From contig QPKB01000004.1 of assembly GCA_003546025.1 (NCBI GenBank), forward strand, positions 19,696,570 to 19,760,569: a DNA stretch of 64,000 nucleotides, read 5' to 3'. Both the position numbers and the translations under genes were made by a program. The notes under the pieces are model-generated. The model had not been told where the DNA came from, searched no databases, and saw only the letters and a program-made list of their open reading frames with translations. Positions 13,794 to 26,484 of the stretch are shown here, piece by piece; position 1 is the stretch's first letter, and each line of letters begins with the position of its first letter. This DNA comes from Camphora micrantha (taxonomy: Eukaryota; Streptophyta; Magnoliopsida; Laurales; Lauraceae).

Positions 13794-13886
13794 GTCTTAC
13801 AATTCCTATCCACTGAAATACCCAAAACAAAGAGGACCGTGTCTTACAATTCCTATCCACTGAAATACCCAAAACAAAGAGGACCA
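13794..13886. repeat. 47-bp direct tandem duplication
   Basis: Two adjacent, essentially identical copies begin GTCTTACAATTCC at 13794 and 13841 and end AAAGAGGACC. The near identity points to a recent slippage or unequal-exchange duplication. Confidence 0.85.
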
Positions 13887-13989
13887 TACGGTCCTAAAAG
13901 TTGTATTATTTTTTAATTTTTTTTATTGTTTTTAAGGAAAACCCCTTCAAGTTAAGAAAAATGACGCAGGTTCCAAACACCTCATAATG

Positions 13990-14210
13990 ACTACAAAGAA
14001 CCTTTATTGCATGATATCATAGAACAACTCAACATTCCACAATATCATGAAAGAATCCGACATACACATGCCTTAATTCCATGATAGTATGGAATGTCAA
14101 ATTATTCCATGCAATCATAAAATTTCCATTTTTCATGAGATCTGCATGTAGGTTATTTCATGATATCATGAAATGTTGAGTTATTCCATGAAAGGTCATC
14201 TGCCATCATT
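13990..14210. repeat. Small inverted-repeat element with TTTCATGATATCATGAAA palindrome
   Basis: CAACTCAACATTCCACAAT at about 14016-14034 is roughly the inverse of the stretch around 14155-14190 (TTTCATGATATCATGAAA followed by TGTTGAGTTATTCC). Several related CATGATATCATG-like words lie in between. It may be a foldback MITE. No clear target duplication was found. Confidence 0.45.
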
Positions 14211-15302
14211 TTGAAGTGTTTGGGTCCTTTCTGATTTTTCTCAACTTTAAAGGGTTTTTTCCCATAAAAATCTCTATTTTTTCAATAATATTCTTATGTT
14301 TCTTGCATACTCAGTTTAAGGGGGAGCAAAATTAGGATGATCGTCAAATGGGGTAAGGTTAGGCCCAGTAATCTGAACCTTTTATTTTTTAATCTCAAAT
14401 GGGGCTTGGCCATCTAAATAAATTTGTGAGAAATCATATATACATCATGATAAATCTATATTTTTCATAGACCAATTTCATTTCAATCCCAGGATAAATA
14501 TAAAACCACAAAAATTACCACTAGAGTTGAGGAGAGGATTCAGAAGAAGTGAAGTGGGTGTTGAAGTTTCACATCCAATTCCTAACCAACTAGTCTTTTT
14601 TGGGTGCATTCTCTAAAGGTAGGTGGACCCAAGAATTAAATATGTGAATAGGTACAGTCCCTTAAAACCTACGACTTGGCTGCAAAATCCGGCTCATGTA
14701 CTTCTCCTATTTCCCTTTTCCCCTCTCCACCATGCAGTGTAAAGGATGAAGGGAAGATGCCTTTATCACCTTCCAAACCTCTTCCCTCGTCGTATATCAA
14801 AGTCAATATTGAGAATTACATCTATCTGTCATTCTCAAGCTCAGTCTTGATAAATTCGAAGTGCCAAGAAATCCTTCTCTGTTTTCAAATATTGATCAGG
14901 CATTATCTTTGGATAGAAATAACATTAGGTAAGATGGGGAAATTCCAGGCCCATCACTCCATCCAAGTTGGTAATTCTTCCTTCTTTCATCCAGATCGTA
15001 CATCTGGTGGGACCCACCAGATCATAATAATAAGTTTGTTGATAGAAAGTTAGAAATATAGGAACTCTTTTTTTTTATTTGCTTGTACATGGCAGGAATG
15101 ATAGACTTTTCTAGTTCTAAACTAGCTTAGTTGCTCAGCCACAGGACCTCTACCTCCGTGCTCTGCCATTGGACCTCTACTTCCATGCTCTCTGCCAGTG
15201 CCAATGGTCAATGTCTAGTGGTAAGATGAGACGCATTTTACCACTTGGTTTGTCTTGTTCTCAAATATAAGACCTATTTGAAGGGAAATTCTATATGCTT
15301 TA
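14211..15302. other. Intergenic DNA with no supported gene
   Basis: An open frame of about 125 codons at 14676-15053 has no recognisable domain and no upstream gene context, so I do not call it. Otherwise the stretch is AT-rich spacer. Confidence 0.45.
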
Positions 15303-15712
15303 CGGGTGTAAAAAAAATCAAAAAACCGTCTAACCGAACTGAATCGAACCAAACAGCGGTTAATAACCGTATTTCACGGTTCGGTTACGGTTTTTCGTAA
15401 TAATTCACGGTTATTAACCGAACCGAACCGAACCGTATGATACGGTTCGGTTAACCGTATGCGGTTAACTGTACTGTTTACAAATAAAAGAAAAAAATAA
15501 GGGGGCTGAATGAAATATTTCTTACCTTATTTAATTGCTCCTTATGTGTCATTTTACCTTCAATCATTCACATTTATCCCCTAATGTGACTTATGTGAGG
15601 AAGGCGTTCCACGGTTATTAACCGTAACCAAACCGTTTAATACGGTTAACCGCGGTTACGGTTCGGTTAACGGTTTTTCCAAATTGACCGGTTAACCGAA
15701 CCGTTACACCCC
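15303..15712. mobile_element. Inverted-repeat element built of CGGTTAACCG / AACCGAACCG motifs
   Basis: The left end reads CGGGTGTAA and the right end TTACACCCC, an inverted pair. Both arms are packed with GGTTAATAACCGT, CGGTTCGGTTA, AACCGAACCGAACCG and the palindrome CGGTTAACCG, so they can fold onto each other. A different AT-rich core lies at about 15480-15600. GGGTGTAA-type ends suggest a hAT-derived MITE. The flanks share only TATGC, so no clean 8-bp target duplication can be claimed. Confidence 0.6.
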
Positions 15713-17396
15713 ATTATGCACCCTCTTAATGTGCTGAGCACACCCACATCCCTTTATAAATAGTGATTTTTCTCAGCATAAGGGGATGGTGCATATAGAA
15801 TTTCCCCTATTTGCAACTCTTATCAGTTTCAAATAGAACTGAGATAATTAGATTTGTTTGAAATAGAATTGTTTCAATTAAACTTATCTATGAATAAAAG
15901 CAAACTTTTCAATTAAATATAAGACCCAAGGTATCCATTGCCAGCCCAGCCTTCGAACCTTTGGCCTCCGGCCTCAGCATTATCCGATTCTAACAAGCAA
16001 GGACTATTTCCTTCGAAGGATACACGGCCGCACACATATTGCAAGTTATGTTAGCAAGCTTATCATATAGTAAAAGCTTTACAACAAACTTAAGAAAAAA
16101 AAAAAAAAAGAAGCGAGAAATTCTCCCATGCTAAGCACTATACAAAGAATTGCTGAAGTTCAACCGTTTGTGCTACATCAGTAGCACAATTCACATTGGA
16201 GAGTCCATTTCATTCCCATCTACATGTACTGTGAATAGTTAGATAGGAAGGATCTTCATTCTACCATCATAATGATCTATCTCTTCTATTTGGAATTGGC
16301 TTTCTGAGCCCTACTTTTCAACCACACTTATTAGTAAAATATTTAACTAAAATGGTAATGATTTGATAATCATTTAATGAAGATCATGCTAGATGAATGC
16401 CTGAGAAAAATATTCTAATGACCTAGTTTAGAAACCCCTTATATAGCTATGATATATAGATGGAATGATTGTTTTTGGGACACTCAATCCTTGCCGAGCC
16501 TTTACCCAACTATCCAAAAAAATAGTAATAAGAGTCTCCATGCACCACACATTTAAGCTATGAAGTAGGTGTTCTTAACAGTACATGTACTCTTGTCCCA
16601 AGAACTTAATGACCTGATCTATTGAAACATTTCAATGATCAGATGATCTTCAAATGTTGAAACATTGACCTAAACATGAACATTGAGAAAAATGATCTCG
16701 ACCATCGAATTTGAATTGTTTTTTCGTTAGTTTAGAAGTACAAATAGGCATATAATTTAGAACTACAAATAGGCATTTGCCAGTTAAGAGGTAATTAGGA
16801 TCAATGGGTATGACCCAAGTAACCTCCACTAATGAGTAATGGCCACATTTATTGTGGATATGGAATATAGTTCCCAATTCCCAGCACATAGCTTCCATTG
16901 AATGCTTCCCTTAAATTAGGAATGTGGCATATTTATTTTTCTACTCATAATAAAACCCATTCCTAAAATCTCAAGGAAAAAAAAAAAAAGATGGGGAGAG
17001 ATAAATTGACTGAGAAATTGCCTTGAAACTGAACAGTTTTATTACCAAATGCTTCCTTGTAACAAACACAGAAACACAAAACCTAAAAAGATCATACTCA
17101 TCAAAAGGCTGGTAACATTATCACAACAGTTTATATTCTTTCCACAAAGGACAAACACACACCAACTCATTAAATTCATCACCCAGGTACCAAGTTCAGA
17201 CTTCAGAGCACAATGCAGTTCTCAGTTTGTGGGTTTTCTAGGTCGGTTATTTTAGGTTACGGTTTCATTATTCATTTCTCTAGCTTTGTCTAATCTTTCA
17301 CATTGGTGATCATTGTGTTGGTGGAGATAGATAGCAGCAAGAGACTACTGCAACAGAAACAAGAAGGGGGCCTTTTTGCTAAATTTTATAAGAGAA
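15713..17396. other. Intergenic DNA and presumed 5' flank of the MYB gene
   Basis: AT-rich, with A-tracts at 16095-16110 and 16977-16989. There is no open frame with family features. The last few hundred bases before 17397 presumably hold the promoter and leader. Confidence 0.45.
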
Positions 17397-18964
17397 ATGG
17401 GCCACCATTCTTGCTGCAACAAACAGAAAGTCAGAAGAGGACTTTGGTCACCTGAGGAAGATGAGAAGCTCATCAACTACATTTCTACCTATGGCCATGG
17501 TTGCTGGAGTTCTGTTCCAAGACTAGCAGGTACACTTCTAATCTCCTCCTCCTTTTCAGAAGAAATTTTTTAGTAGGACCATGAAATGTTGTGACATTTT
17601 TTTTCCAAAAGAAAACCCCGTGTCCATTTTCCTTTTTTAATCTTTTCCTTTGACCTATAAACTGGTTGATGAGCATGCAACACTCTCTTTCTTCTTTTCT
17701 TCTTCCTATTCTCGTTAAGGTGACTGACTGCTGAAGACCATGCATGTGCTGTGTTTTGCATCTACTATCAAGAATTGTTTTTTTTTTTTTTTTTTTTCTC
17801 TTTCATACATGCTTTTACCCTACTAGTATATATGCTTTTGCTTATTTTTCTTTGTTGGATTATCACCTTGCAAGTGTTCTCTTTCTGCTTTTTTTTTTCC
17901 TTCTGATTTTATTTCTATGACAAAGGTGATTATCTATTGTTCATGTCGTACATTAGCTTCATCTATCAAACAGAACTGCAACTTTCATGGTGTAGGCTTG
18001 CAAAGATGTGGCAAGAGCTGCAGGTTAAGATGGATTAATTATCTCAGACCGGATTTAAAACGCGGAAGCTTCTCTCCCCAAGAAGAATCAATCATCATTG
18101 AGCTCCACAAAATTCTAGGGAACAGGTGAAATATCTTTGTTTCTTTCGTTTGGCCATTTTTCAGTTTCATGGTAGGCAGATGACATAAAATACAATGGAA
18201 GTAAAGCCATTGTTTTTGTCATGTTTCATAGATGGGCGCAAATAGCCAAGCATCTTCCAGGAAGAACAGACAATGAAGTGAAGAACTTTTGGAATTCTAC
18301 CATAAAGAAGAAGCTCATCTCCCGGGGTGGTGTGCCTGAAATAACCCTTCCTCGGATGTCCAACCAAGTTGCCTCTATTGGGGGTTTATCACCTCTAAAT
18401 GCAAATCCAAATCCAATGATGAATGCCCAAGATCATCTGCTCCTTCCAAGTGCAACATCAATGCCAAATGATTTTCGGTGTGAAGATCTTAAAATAGATG
18501 TGGTCAATTACACGTCAAATTGGATAAGTGCACCCCCACCAGTAGAATCATCTGTTTATGACTACACATGGCCTATTGATAATCTCCATCTTGATCAACA
18601 TCATCATCATCAAGTGGATTATAAATGTGTTGACATGTATGCCAACGAAACAGCTCCTTCAAATTACAATCAAGTGAAAAGTTTTGATTCAAAGTTCATA
18701 ATGCCATATGATCCATCGGCAATTTCAACAATGCCGGAACTATGTGAGATAATTGAAGTGGATGAATCTGCCATGCCATCTTCTTCCTTTCCATCTGAAG
18801 TTGATGTAGGTGCTTGTTTTCCATTTAGTTCTTATCCATATGATTCATACGTACCCATGAATCAGTTGGATTATATGAATACTATCATGGGGTCGTCCTC
18901 CTCATCATCATCGTTGTTGTTATGTGGGAATTTTCCTATAAATCCTACCTTGCCCCCAAAATGA
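17397..18964 (+). CDS. MYB26: R2R3-MYB transcription factor, MYB26 (MALE STERILE 35)-like
   Basis: CDS = join(17397..17529, 17996..18125, 18232..18964), 331 residues. The 133- and 130-nt first exons are the standard R2R3-MYB pattern. R2 (about 11-65) carries Trp17, Trp37 and Trp57. R3 (about 68-115) carries Phe70 in place of the first Trp, then Trp89 and Trp108. The leader MGHHSCCNKQKV and the R3 segment NRWAQIAKHLPGRTDNEVKN match the Arabidopsis MYB26/MYB67 type more closely than MYB103, MYB61 or MYB46. MYB26 activates secondary-wall thickening in the anther endothecium and is needed for dehiscence. The C-terminus is acidic with His and Ser runs, as in activation regions. The orthology is inferred from the DNA-binding domain; the tail is diverged. 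A MYB67-type assignment is the alternative. Confidence 0.9.
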
Positions 18965-19192
18965 GATTCCTAGGATGGGACTTTAATGGGATACGCCTCT
19001 AACGTATGCAATGCATTGAAGACAACATTTATTGAGGGGTGTGTTGAAATGGTAGGTTGCATGTCATATGGACGTTTCTTCAATCTGCATTTTTGTATAG
19101 GTTTCTTAAGACATTTGGAAGCCATATGAGAAGTTGTGGTTAAGAAAGTTCCTTCAAATTTCAACATTATAGTTTCTACATGCCATGATTGG

Positions 19193-19194
<2 letters not shown>

Positions 19195-19228
<34 letters not shown>
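19195..19228. repeat. (TC)17 microsatellite downstream of the MYB gene
   Basis: Uninterrupted TC dinucleotides about 230 bp past the MYB stop codon, possibly within the 3' UTR. Confidence 0.95.
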
Positions 19229-19231
<3 letters not shown>

Positions 19232-19420
19232 TACTGTTCTATATGGTGTATTTCTCTGTATCTTAAAAGAGGGGAAATTAATTTATGTCACCATCTACCT
19301 TTCTTTGTGGTTTTTATGTATATTTTCTTATACTCTAATGGCACCATCAGTCACCCTGCTTGTAAAGCAGTAAAAGTTCAGAAAGAAGTCTTTAGACCGC
19401 TTCCGGCGGGTTTTCATTAA

Positions 19421-19722
19421 GGACCCATTTGTTTTATGCAACTGAATTCTGGAATTAAAATGAAGAATCAAAGTGAACATTCAAAACCAAACCGACTATT
19501 AAATAACCTCCCTTTTAATGAAATTTGAATTAAGAGAAGATATGAAGTGAATACCAGCCATCACCCTAGTAATTTAATTTCCAGCAAAGTCAAGGACCCA
19601 TCCACATTGGTACATCGCATCCTTCACCGCCCACCTGATAAGCCTTCACCTACCTATTTAATAATCCTGCAGAGGAGATCACTATAAATTCCTACATGTT
19701 CTATGCAAACAAACAGGCCTTG
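19421..19722. mobile_element. Diverged MITE, family member 1
   Basis: The left end GGACCCATTTGTTTTATGCA is roughly inverse to the right end ATGCAAACAAACAGGCC. The interior (AATGAAGAATCAAAG, TCAAGGACCCATCCACAT) is clearly related to 58065-58375. No coding capacity. Confidence 0.5.
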
Positions 19723-20311
19723 CGAATCACTGAAGGGATGACTGCCATTTGACTACAGCCAATTGCCAAAGTCTATCCCTGGTTAAGTTTTAGCTTGAGA
19801 ATAAACTTTGGTTGTTTAGTTTATTGTAAAAATACCATGATAATTCTAGTTACTTTTGGGACTACTTAAGTTGGTATTTTAGTCGAGATCCTCTAACCAT
19901 GGTTATGAGCTACAGCCCAGGCCCAACCCAGCCCTTGAGCTAAATATATACTATCCTTCATGGCATTTTTAAGTAAAGCCTCATCTATGCTCTGCCATCA
20001 TGTTAGGCATTTTGATGGACATAAATAGGTGGCAACCTCCACGGAATTTTTCTCTTTTGTTTATCAATAATGTGACTTGAACCCACAATTACAAGATTAC
20101 TTAGGAAGTGTTTGTGGCGAAAACTTTAGAATCGGACTTTTTATGCTGTTACTTCTACACCAAATGAAAAGGAAACAGGAGTTCTGCTTCCACGGAGGCT
20201 CTTATGCAGAAATGCTCTCATGGAATGTGGAAAAGAAACGAATCAATATTGGCCCATGGATTAAGAGGGTCTCCAATGAGCTGTGCACATGACAATTGAA
20301 CCACTCCTTCA
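19723..20311. other. Intergenic DNA, nothing recognised
   Basis: Short AT-rich spacer. The open frame at 20077-20292 has no recognisable features. Confidence 0.4.
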
Positions 20312-20536
20312 TTGGGCTTGTTTGTTTGCCTTAAAATACATAGGAATTGAATACATAAGATTCACACTATAAGTGATTAAAAATAAAGATCAGAGGTGAA
20401 TTCCTAGAAATGAGCATCAAATAAACTTTCATTTTAGGAAAATAGAATCAATAGCCTTTGATATTCATCTTTAACCACTTATAGTATGAAGTCTATGTAT
20501 TCAATTTTATGTATTATAACACACAAACAAGCCCAA
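20312..20536. mobile_element. 225-bp MITE with long terminal inverted repeats
   Basis: The element begins TTGGGCTTGTTTGTTTGCC and ends ACACACAAACAAGCCCAA. The inverted similarity continues inward for about 80 bp (ATTGAATACATAAGATTCA against its imperfect inverse). The inner word AAGTGGTTAAA links it to the same broad family as the copies at 19421 and 58065. No clear target duplication is visible. Confidence 0.65.
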
Positions 20537-21522
20537 ACTAAGAATATAAGATGTACGCAGTAATGTTATCGAGTACTGTAATAGTCATATGGTAAGCTTT
20601 TTTCCTTTTTTTAATTCATTCCCCTCTAAAAGCAAAAAAAAAAAAAAAGGAAGTTTCTTTGAATAAAATTGAGGCCAGCCATCTAATAGTGATGTTGATT
20701 GAGATTGCCATGTTATGAGGCAAACAGCGGTATCACTTTTCATGCATATTGCTATACAAATGTGGCCCTGGGCACATCACACGACGTGATTAGGTATGAC
20801 CTGGGCATGTAACATCTAGCAAAATTTTCATGCATTTGGATATAAGGAAACAGGGTGGCAGTTAAAAACAGATTATGATTCTGGAGCAACCAAATTACAG
20901 GGATCCAAAAAAAGGGCCTTGGGGTTATCCTGCGAGCATTATTATTTGAGACTAGTTAATCCTTTTTTGCTTTCTTGCCCAAGTCATTGAAATCCCACAT
21001 TTCACTCGGGGGAAATATTTCTGACCTAAAACCTTTTCCTACTGGATTTGTAATAGAGAAGATAAGGGATAAATTAAGGAGTAATAAACAAACATCTATC
21101 CCAAATCAACAGACAAGCATTCACCAATCATTCATGAATGCGTAGCAAGCCGGTCAAAGTAGGCAATGTCAAACTACAACTGATAAACCTACTGCTTAGA
21201 ACACTCAACTTAGAACGGAAATACCATTGACAAGCGAACGCATTACCACAACATGATGTTTCAGTGACAGAGCAAAGGAAATTTCAATGGAAATACGGCC
21301 GTAAAAGAAATTGAACACTGTCATCTTCCTGAGAACAATGATTAGTTAGCAAATGTCTTACAAGAAACTGAACGCTACAAACTTTCTGAGCATGATAATT
21401 TAGTTGGCACACTGAAATAGGGCTGCAGCACTTCTCTCTGTTCCCAAAAGAATTGAGTTGAACATGCAGTGAAAGTGAACCCAATCCTCATTCTCACTTA
21501 CTTTCATGTGCTCCATGTATAG
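20537..21522. other. Spacer, probably including the bL34m 3' UTR
   Basis: No gene is seen. The right end presumably holds the 3' UTR of the minus-strand bL34m gene. An A-tract lies at 20634-20648. Confidence 0.4.
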
Positions 21523-21892
21523 CTAATGTGTAATCCTAGCTCGACCTTTTGCCAATCTTCGAGCGATGACCCTCCGACCTCCCTTAGTTGCCTTACTGCT
21601 CATACATGTAAAGCAGCAGTTATAACAAGGTTAATCAAGTACACACGTCATAACGATAAGGAAATGTGCTCATATGCAGATATGAAAATGACACCACATT
21701 TTCCATAAACTCAGGTATGGAAAGATATATGGTCCCCAAATGTGAACTGATAGTTATATTGGCACTAAAATATATCTGCACATAAAGTTTACCTTATCCA
21801 TTTCCTTTGCTTGTTTCTTTTTTGGCCTTTCTGTGTACGATTAGTGTCTGTAACTACTTATATTTTTGTTCAATATAAATACAGATTGATTA

Positions 21893-21949
<57 letters not shown>

Positions 21950-24668
21950 TGCAAAGAATCCATGGGTCCGCTTCCGCTTGATGTGGCTAGGCTGATATGT
22001 TCTTTTTGGTAGTAGGAGCATTGGCTTATTCAAGGAAGCATCAACATCATCTTCTGCAAGGAATACAAATACCTTTTCAGCAGGCCAATAAAAGGTAAAC
22101 AAGAAAACAGGACAAAAAAATTGGCGCAATATCAGAGCAAGAATAACAACATTCATTATCAATAGGCAGAATAATGAATTTAACTGATTGCATAAATTTT
22201 ACAGTAAAAAAATAATAGATCAAATAAACACAGAACAGCAGGGCATGATACAGGAGAAATCACTTCCAGTTCATGTTTCCAAGCAGAACAATAGAATAGT
22301 TCGCTAAATATGGCTAGAACAAAATGAATATCCATGACAATGTACTTTCTTCTTTTTTTTAAATAATATGCAAAATTGCAAATGCACTTCCTTGAAAAAA
22401 GTGATTCACTGAGACCTCACGTATTGACTTTTCTTGCTGGGAATTTATTTCCGATATTTGGTTTTACGGTCTTGTACTTCCTGAAACACATAAACACGCG
22501 TGTCACATCTTGGATTACCTGTTCCATCCAAGAATTTTGATTGGACAAAGTACGGACCTAACCAACTGATCAATGCCAACACAAATGAATGGCCTGAATA
22601 ACTTCAATCAAACAATGCTTACCATCAGATCTGGTGAATGGATCGTCCAGATGATTACAACAAGAAAGGTCCAGTCATCCATTTAGAGCACTAAACATGT
22701 GAAGGCCCCCATGGAGTCGTTGAGAAGTTGAAGTATTTCATGGAAAAGGACTTAAAAAAGCTTTACAAAGACCCTTTGTATTTTCTTTTTTTAGGTATTT
22801 CAGGGAATAGATAACCTGCAGATTGCAAATGAGGGGTGCTCTGATTTCCTTGACCAAACAAAAGCTAGATATTTCCCCAATGCCCTACATTTTCTGATAA
22901 AAAAATTCAACTTATGTTGAATTGAATAAAAAAATGTAAGTTCTATGGAACATAAATGAAACAACATGGCAGCAAAAGAGCCTAACTTCAGCTTCATTAG
23001 TTTGTTATGCCAATAGGGTGAGTTAAAAAAAGGAAAAGAAAAGTTTTGAAAAAAGTAAAAAAGACAAAAGAAAAATCTTACCACACCACATGCATCTCAC
23101 ACAACACCACTAATTCTTAGCAGGCCTGAGAAGCCAAAATCAGTCATTAAAATCAAGCTTCAACAAGAGAAAGGTAGGAGTTGACTGCTTGGATGCCATA
23201 ACACACAAATTTAGGGTGATGTTAATTAAAAACAATGCCCAAAATAAAAATGTTGCTGAAGGCATATACTTGTTGACGCATTCAAATCTATGATTCAACA
23301 TTCTGCCATGCAGTCAATCAAAGCGATCTTTCATCTTACATAATGCCAAGAATGAAAATGAAAGGATAGAAGCAGAGAATAATCTGCATAAAAGACGCAG
23401 GCCATTTGAACTTTACACAGGTAATACATTCCTAATCCCGGTAGACAAGTAGATGTTCAACCCATCAACTTCTCAAAAGTCATAATTGCCATCGGTAAAA
23501 TTCCTCCCACTAGGGAAGAGGGAGAGAAAAGATATGAATCAATATTTTCAGCCGATCTCCTTAACATCCTCCACAAATAGATGTATTAATACTAAACATC
23601 TACACAGATATAGACCAAACTACCTCTGGTAAAAAAGAGAAAAAAAACTTGTTTGAATATGACTGTGGAAGCAATCCAGTAGGAATCGGTAACAAGAGAA
23701 ATATGACGGGCAGTTTTGTGCAAAAGGGCTAGATTCTTGTCCCAGTTCCACACCACAAAGCTACCCATGTTTGGGTATCTCCAGCAGATTGGAGAGTAGG
23801 TAATATCACATGGCCGGATTCGTAGCAACAATTTCGAAGCCAACCTTGGTTGAAAGCTTATTTATCTTAGGTTTGGATTGAGAAATGAGAGAAAAATCTA
23901 ACCATCCATACAATACTCCGGCCATTGGTGAATCAAAAGTGTGCTCTCTGGTTTTACATCCAAGAGTCAATAAAGATCCTTTTAGCTTCAAAAATCATAA
24001 TAAAAAAAAAATCAATCGCAATCCATTAATGTAAATTCAAATCTCTGGAAACTTTCACAATCAAATAATAACTCCTCCTGGGTCTCCCTCAAAATCAAAT
24101 ACTAACTCCTTCTGGGCCTCCCTCAAAATCATGAGGGGAAGAAATCTCTATAAAGCATAAACAAACTACTCAAGAGAAACATACCAAGAATCCAAATTTT
24201 CCTTCTATTTGGATCTATACAGTGACCAAGAACTAGTACAATGTGTACAAATATGCCAGCAATGTACCATAAATCAAAAAGTCCCATCTGGGTTATTCCA
24301 AAAACTTCATATTAGCAAGTACCCATGCCTAGAAAAAGGTACTGAAAGCAAAAGAAATGAAACGAAGTAGCATCAGAGCAATGGAGTTTGCCACGGAAAC
24401 CCAGTTATTAATAAAACTTACCATTGTGAATGAAGAATCGAAGAGAAGGAATCCCACAAGGGAAAGAGAATCCGTCAAAAGCTGCTCTTTTGAGGATTTC
24501 ATTGTTGTCTTCCTGCAAATATGATGAGGCCCTGGAATTTGAGAGAGAAATTGAAGGGTTCACAAAGCGATGTAAGAGTGGGATTGGGTTTGAGTTTTGG
24601 GGAAGAGAGGGATTGAGGAAGCGGTTGATGAAAGAAGCTCCTGTCCTGACTAGGGTTTTGGACGCCAT
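21523..24668 (-). CDS. Mitochondrial large-subunit ribosomal protein bL34m
   Basis: CDS = complement(join(21523..21595, 21948..22053, 24422..24668)), 141 residues. Exon 1 encodes an Arg/Ser/Asn-rich N-terminus starting MASKTLVRTGAS, a plausible mitochondrial presequence, and ends with an FPCGIPSLRFF block typical of plant mitochondrial L34. Exon 2 carries the L34 signature KRTYQPSHIKRKRTHGFFAR. Exon 3 carries KATKGGRRVIARRLAKGR and ends RARITH. L34 is a small basic protein of the large ribosomal subunit. The phases fit at both junctions: G|AA gives Glu and CG|T gives Arg. The first intron is about 2.4 kb. The donor of the second intron (21947-21946) is GTCTCT and is the start of a (CT)n microsatellite, an unusual site. 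If that intron were retained, the protein would end in a Ser-Leu repeat. Confidence 0.93.
21897..21946. repeat. (GA)25 microsatellite abutting a splice donor
   Basis: Fifty bases of perfect GA. On the minus strand the CT repeat begins directly after exon 2 of bL34m, so the intron starts GTCTCTCTC. Confidence 0.95.
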
Positions 24669-26480
24669 TTTTATTGATTTCTGTCCTCACAGATGTTTAT
24701 AAAACCCTAGCGAGTGTGTTTGATCCTGCGGAGGGAAAAATATAACTTTCCTCTGTTTCTCTCTTTTTCACCACTCACTATTCACTAAATCCTGTTTGGT
24801 CCCACGTTTGTCTAAGTTTTTCGTGGAAAAGGATTTTCAATTTTCGTCCATTGAGAGAATTCTCATCATTACTATGAAAAGTTTAGAAATGCAAAATTTC
24901 TATCTCAATCTTTTGGGGCACATTTCCTTAGTAGCTGAAGAAGAAGAATTTATAAGAAAATCATATATTTGAGAATTGATTATTCACTATCCTTGGAATA
25001 AAGATTTTTTATTGACAATTTATATATCAATGCGTACGTAAATCCCCAAAAAGTTATGACTCTTTTAAATCATATGGGAGTCGCTAGACCTAAAAGTCGG
25101 TTTTTTAGGGACGCCTATGAATTCAAATAATGGGGGATTTACAATTTCCAAAATATGGGTTTTCCTTCCATCACTTTTTGGAAAATTAGTGAGGAATTTT
25201 TAAAACTTTGATTGCAAAACGTGACTTTATACTTTTGTTACTTTGTAATATGATGATCGTATAAGCTAATCTTCTAGCCACCCGAAAAAAAGCGGGCTCT
25301 TTTTCTTTAAATTTATGAAAAATAATTTGTTATGAGGTTAGAACTGTTTTTTCACAAAAAAATGAAGTCCATGAAACAAGGAATTCTAGTTTTAACAAAA
25401 TTGTGCCCTTTTTTGTTTTTTTTTTTTAATTTTTTCTGTTTGTTTACCATTTAATGCGACTTAATCTAGAATATGTAAGATTGAGATGTGTGATCTCTCC
25501 AGTGATCCAAACAACCGGTGATTGGATGGATGGCCCATTTCCATACACTGGTGCAACTTGGGTCAAGCCCAATCAGAACTTACATGCCAGGTTGGGTTGG
25601 AAATGTGGAGGTCAGGCCCTTATTTCCTCAACAAGAATTCAGATTTGGGCTTGCAACCCAGCCCAACTCACCAAACATCAAAACTAACCAATTCCAAGTT
25701 CCCAAACCAATTCAGGTCGACAGAATAGCAACTCAGATAAAAATAAAATGGTTATGTTAGGTCGATTTTGTGGAAACTCAAATTGGCTGTTGCAAATTTT
25801 GGGTGGGCTTCAAGTTTCCACACAAGAAAATTGGCCAACCTCAGTCCATAGGCCCAAGAAGAAAAGCCCAGAGAAAGTGAAAGCCCCGCTGTTGCTGAAG
25901 ATAGGCAGGCCATAAATAGCTCATTTGCAGTGGAGTTCATTGCTAAACAGGTCCAAACATACAGGCCAGATGGGCGCCATAAAAGAAAAAAAAAAAACAA
26001 AAACAAACCACATTCCCTGCTTCATAGATAGTGGACAGTGGACAGCTCTCTGCAATGCATGAGGGCCTTTTGCCACAGTGGCTCTTGAGTTCCATCACCT
26101 ATGGCCCATCCATTATGGGGCAGCTTAGCTACACAATTAGATCTCTACCATCCATCTGGCGGCCAAAGTAGAATGCTGACTGCCAAATGGACAATCTTTT
26201 TAGTCAACCATCCTACAACAACAAACTCCTATTCAAGTAAAATTTGAGAATGTGTCACCGGAGGGGATGAGACTCAAGATGAACGGTCCGAATTATCATC
26301 ATGTGGGCCCCAAGGTGGGACTCCCCCATATCCCATTCGCGCATTTGTCCATTTCCATCTGTAATTGCCACTTTGAAAATGATGTAGCCAAGGAACCCAA
26401 GTCTCAATGTGGGACCTTGTAAGCTTGGCCAGCAAGTTTTGACCAAAAAATATAACAAATTTCCTTTTTTTTTTTCTTTT
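24669..26480. other. bL34m promoter side and intergenic DNA
   Basis: The proximal ~100 bp (24670-24780), including a CTCTTTTTCACC stretch, is the likely bL34m leader and promoter. The rest is AT-rich spacer. Open frames near 25454-25760 and 25752-26006 have no family features. Confidence 0.45.
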
Positions 26481-26484
26481 TTTT

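Noticed and set aside
14676..15053. 125-codon open frame in spacer
   Set aside because: It has no recognised domain, no upstream promoter features and biased hydrophobic composition; a chance frame is likely.
17917..17995. In-frame extension upstream of MYB exon 2
   Set aside because: It is intron sequence. The standard 133/130-nt MYB exon pattern and the GTAG|GC acceptor give the conserved protein.
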